From contig CALMAV010000584.1 in the NCBI GenBank assembly GCA_937859895.1, positions 1 through 6,427 of the forward strand: 6,427 nucleotides of DNA, read 5' to 3'. The stretch is from an uncultured Bryobacterales bacterium (GTDB lineage Bacteria; Acidobacteriota; Terriglobia; Bryobacterales; Bryobacteraceae). Under the pieces are notes generated by a model. The model was not told the DNA's origin, made no database searches, and saw nothing but the letters and a program-made list of their open reading frames with translations. The translations under genes and the position numbers were made by a program. Numbering within the stretch: the first letter of the stretch is position 1; each line of letters starts with the position of its first letter. Shown piece by piece: positions 5,337 to 6,427 of the stretch.

Positions 5337-6307
5337 TTAGATCCCTACTCGCTCGACTTCACTCACGCTGATGTCATCATTGCGGCGGTCGTAGAGACCA
5401 GTGGTTTTCGCATTCGAGTGGCCAGCCATGCGCTGCGCAATTTCCAGCTTGCCGCCGTTTGTAAGGTAATCGGTGATGCCGGTAGCGCGAAAAGTATGGC
5501 AACCAATTTCTGTCTCAAGCCCGGCATCGAGGGCGCGGCGCTGTACCATATACCAGACATCGGTTCGTCCTACGCCCCGCCCCGATAGCTTTCCTGTTCG
5601 TCCAATTGCCGCCCGGAAGAGCGGTCCTTTGCGATCCTCTCCAATGGCAGCCGCTGCGAGACAGGCATCGAGATACGCCTCTAGCCTGTAATGGCAGGGC
5701 ATCTCGTTGACCTTGCCATTTTTCTCCCGCAGCCGCAGCCACCAGCGTTTTTTCTGCGGAAAGTAGTCTTCCACCTTCAAGCCAATTACGGCACTGACGC
5801 GTGCAAACGCGAACGCCATTACAGCGACAATCGCGCGATCGCGCAGGCCGACAACGGTTGCTGTGTTCATACTGTCCAGCAGCTCGCGAGCCTCCCCCGA
5901 AGAGATCACCGCCGTCGCGCCCTTGCTGACCGAGTGACGCGGCCCACGCACGGCATGCGCCGGATTGGACCGAATCACCTGGCCGGTGACGAACCAATCA
6001 AAGAGCATCCGCAAACAAGCAAGGTGTTGCTTGACGGTAGGCGCGAGCGTTCGCGTCCCAATTGTTCGACATAGGCTGCCACATGGATGGGCTGTACTTG
6101 ACGCAGCTCGGCCGAGCCGCGCTCCTCGCACCAGTGCAGAAAGACGCCAGCGGCGTGACCATAAGCAGCACGGGTGTTCGGGTTGCGAATATGAACGGTA
6201 AAGAATTCGAGGAAGCGGAGGGCCGCCTCCGGCCCTGCCCTGTCGACTAATTTCGGGATCAGCAGGGAGGAGGTGACTACGGGAGTAAGCGCCGTGCCGG
6301 AACTCAT
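5337..6307 (-). pseudogene. Tyrosine recombinase/integrase, right copy, full length with one missing base
   Basis: Restoring one base between about 6043 and 6048 gives a continuous 323-aa XerC/D-like recombinase. In the sequence as given, the start frame leaves the true phase after VEQLGRERS, and the true frame resumes at APTVKQHLACLRMLFDW. Residues 31-120 are the core-binding domain; about 132-323 are the catalytic domain. All catalytic positions survive: R170 (FAFARVSA), a lysine in REKNGK (K196 or K199), H271 and R274 (CHTFRATGIT), H297 (MAGHSNAKTT) and Y306 (GLYDRR). It ends VERVGI, then TAA. The ATG at 6307 overlaps the VapC stop (ATGA, 6304-6307) and is preferred to the in-frame GTG at 6319. 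The sequence near the shift shows no slippery heptamer, so programmed frameshifting is unlikely. It is either a fresh pseudogene or a sequencing error; if the latter, the enzyme would be complete. Confidence 0.93.
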
Positions 6308-6427
6308 GCGGTTTCCCACGGATTGAGAACGGTGAGGCCGAGCTGGTCGAAATCCCTTCCGTTGCGCGTCACCACCGTAAGACCATGCTCCAGGGCAGTC
6401 GCGGCAATCATGCCATCGGCCATGTTC
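6304..6427 (-). CDS. VapC/FitB-type PIN-domain toxin, C-terminal 40 residues (5' end outside the window)
   Basis: The minus frame from the right edge reads MADGMIAATALEHGLTVVTR, then NGRDFDQLGLTVLNPW and ETA. D-x-IAATA-x-x-x-GLTVVTRN and DF-x-x-LG-x-x-V-NPW are the conserved ends of FitB-like VapC toxins. They carry the third and fourth acidic residues of the PIN active site, which cleaves RNA. The stop (6304-6306) overlaps the recombinase ATG as ATGA, so toxin and recombinase are probably co-translated. The antitoxin gene would be expected just upstream, beyond 6427. The visible part shows no damage. This toxin is of a different subtype from the PIN pseudogene at 2456-2957. Confidence 0.88.
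   Translation of the reverse strand, partial: NMADGMIAATALEHGLTVVTRNGRDFDQLGLTVLNPWETA

Noticed and set aside
5515..5997. 160-aa minus frame inside the right recombinase
   Set aside because: It is an alternative-phase shadow of the catalytic domain, which has all the expected active-site residues in the other frame.

Overview
The window looks like a decayed accessory region of a moderately GC-rich bacterium, probably a chromosomal island or plasmid segment of a soil bacterium. The protein families resemble those common in Acidobacteriota, but this is an impression and no phylogenetic marker is present. There is no rRNA, tRNA or CRISPR array. Four signs point to accessory DNA: two related tyrosine recombinases in direct orientation, pieces of two PIN-domain (VapC-type) toxins, small genes joined by 4-bp overlaps, and many remnants that become readable only after correcting frameshifts and stops.

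Layout. 1-563 (minus) is the N-terminal 187 codons of an open tyrosine recombinase gene that leaves the window. 560-796 (minus) is a 78-aa small gene whose stop overlaps the recombinase start (ATGA). Divergent from it, 851-1894 (plus) is an intact DUF4238-family gene. 1895-2306 holds no recognisable gene. 2307-3111 (plus) is a decayed cluster: the C-terminal zinc-ribbon tail of a SprT-like protein, a PIN toxin pseudogene that overlaps it (TTGA), and a still open small antitoxin-like gene. 3150-3558 (plus) carries two small unrecognised reading frames, followed by a 16-bp perfect palindrome. 3804-4340 (plus) is an intact four-helix membrane protein resembling DUF1772. 4427-5336 (minus) holds remnants of a zinc-ribbon protein and a HEPN-like protein. 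5337-6307 (minus) is a full-length tyrosine recombinase with one missing base. 6304-6427 (minus) is the C-terminal end of a VapC/FitB-type PIN toxin whose stop overlaps the recombinase start (ATGA).

The two recombinases start 5,744 bp apart, point the same way and align without a gap over 157 residues (91 identical by hand count, 58%). They are related but long diverged, so they look like two successive elements of one family rather than a recent duplication. The DNA between them would be cargo or debris. Only DUF4238, the membrane protein, the 78-aa gene and the antitoxin-like gene read as intact. The right recombinase, the PIN toxin, the SprT-like gene, the HEPN-like gene and the zinc-ribbon gene are broken. 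Several breaks are single-base indels, so sequencing error should be excluded. However, the in-frame stops in two genes and a lost zinc-binding cysteine suggest real decay.
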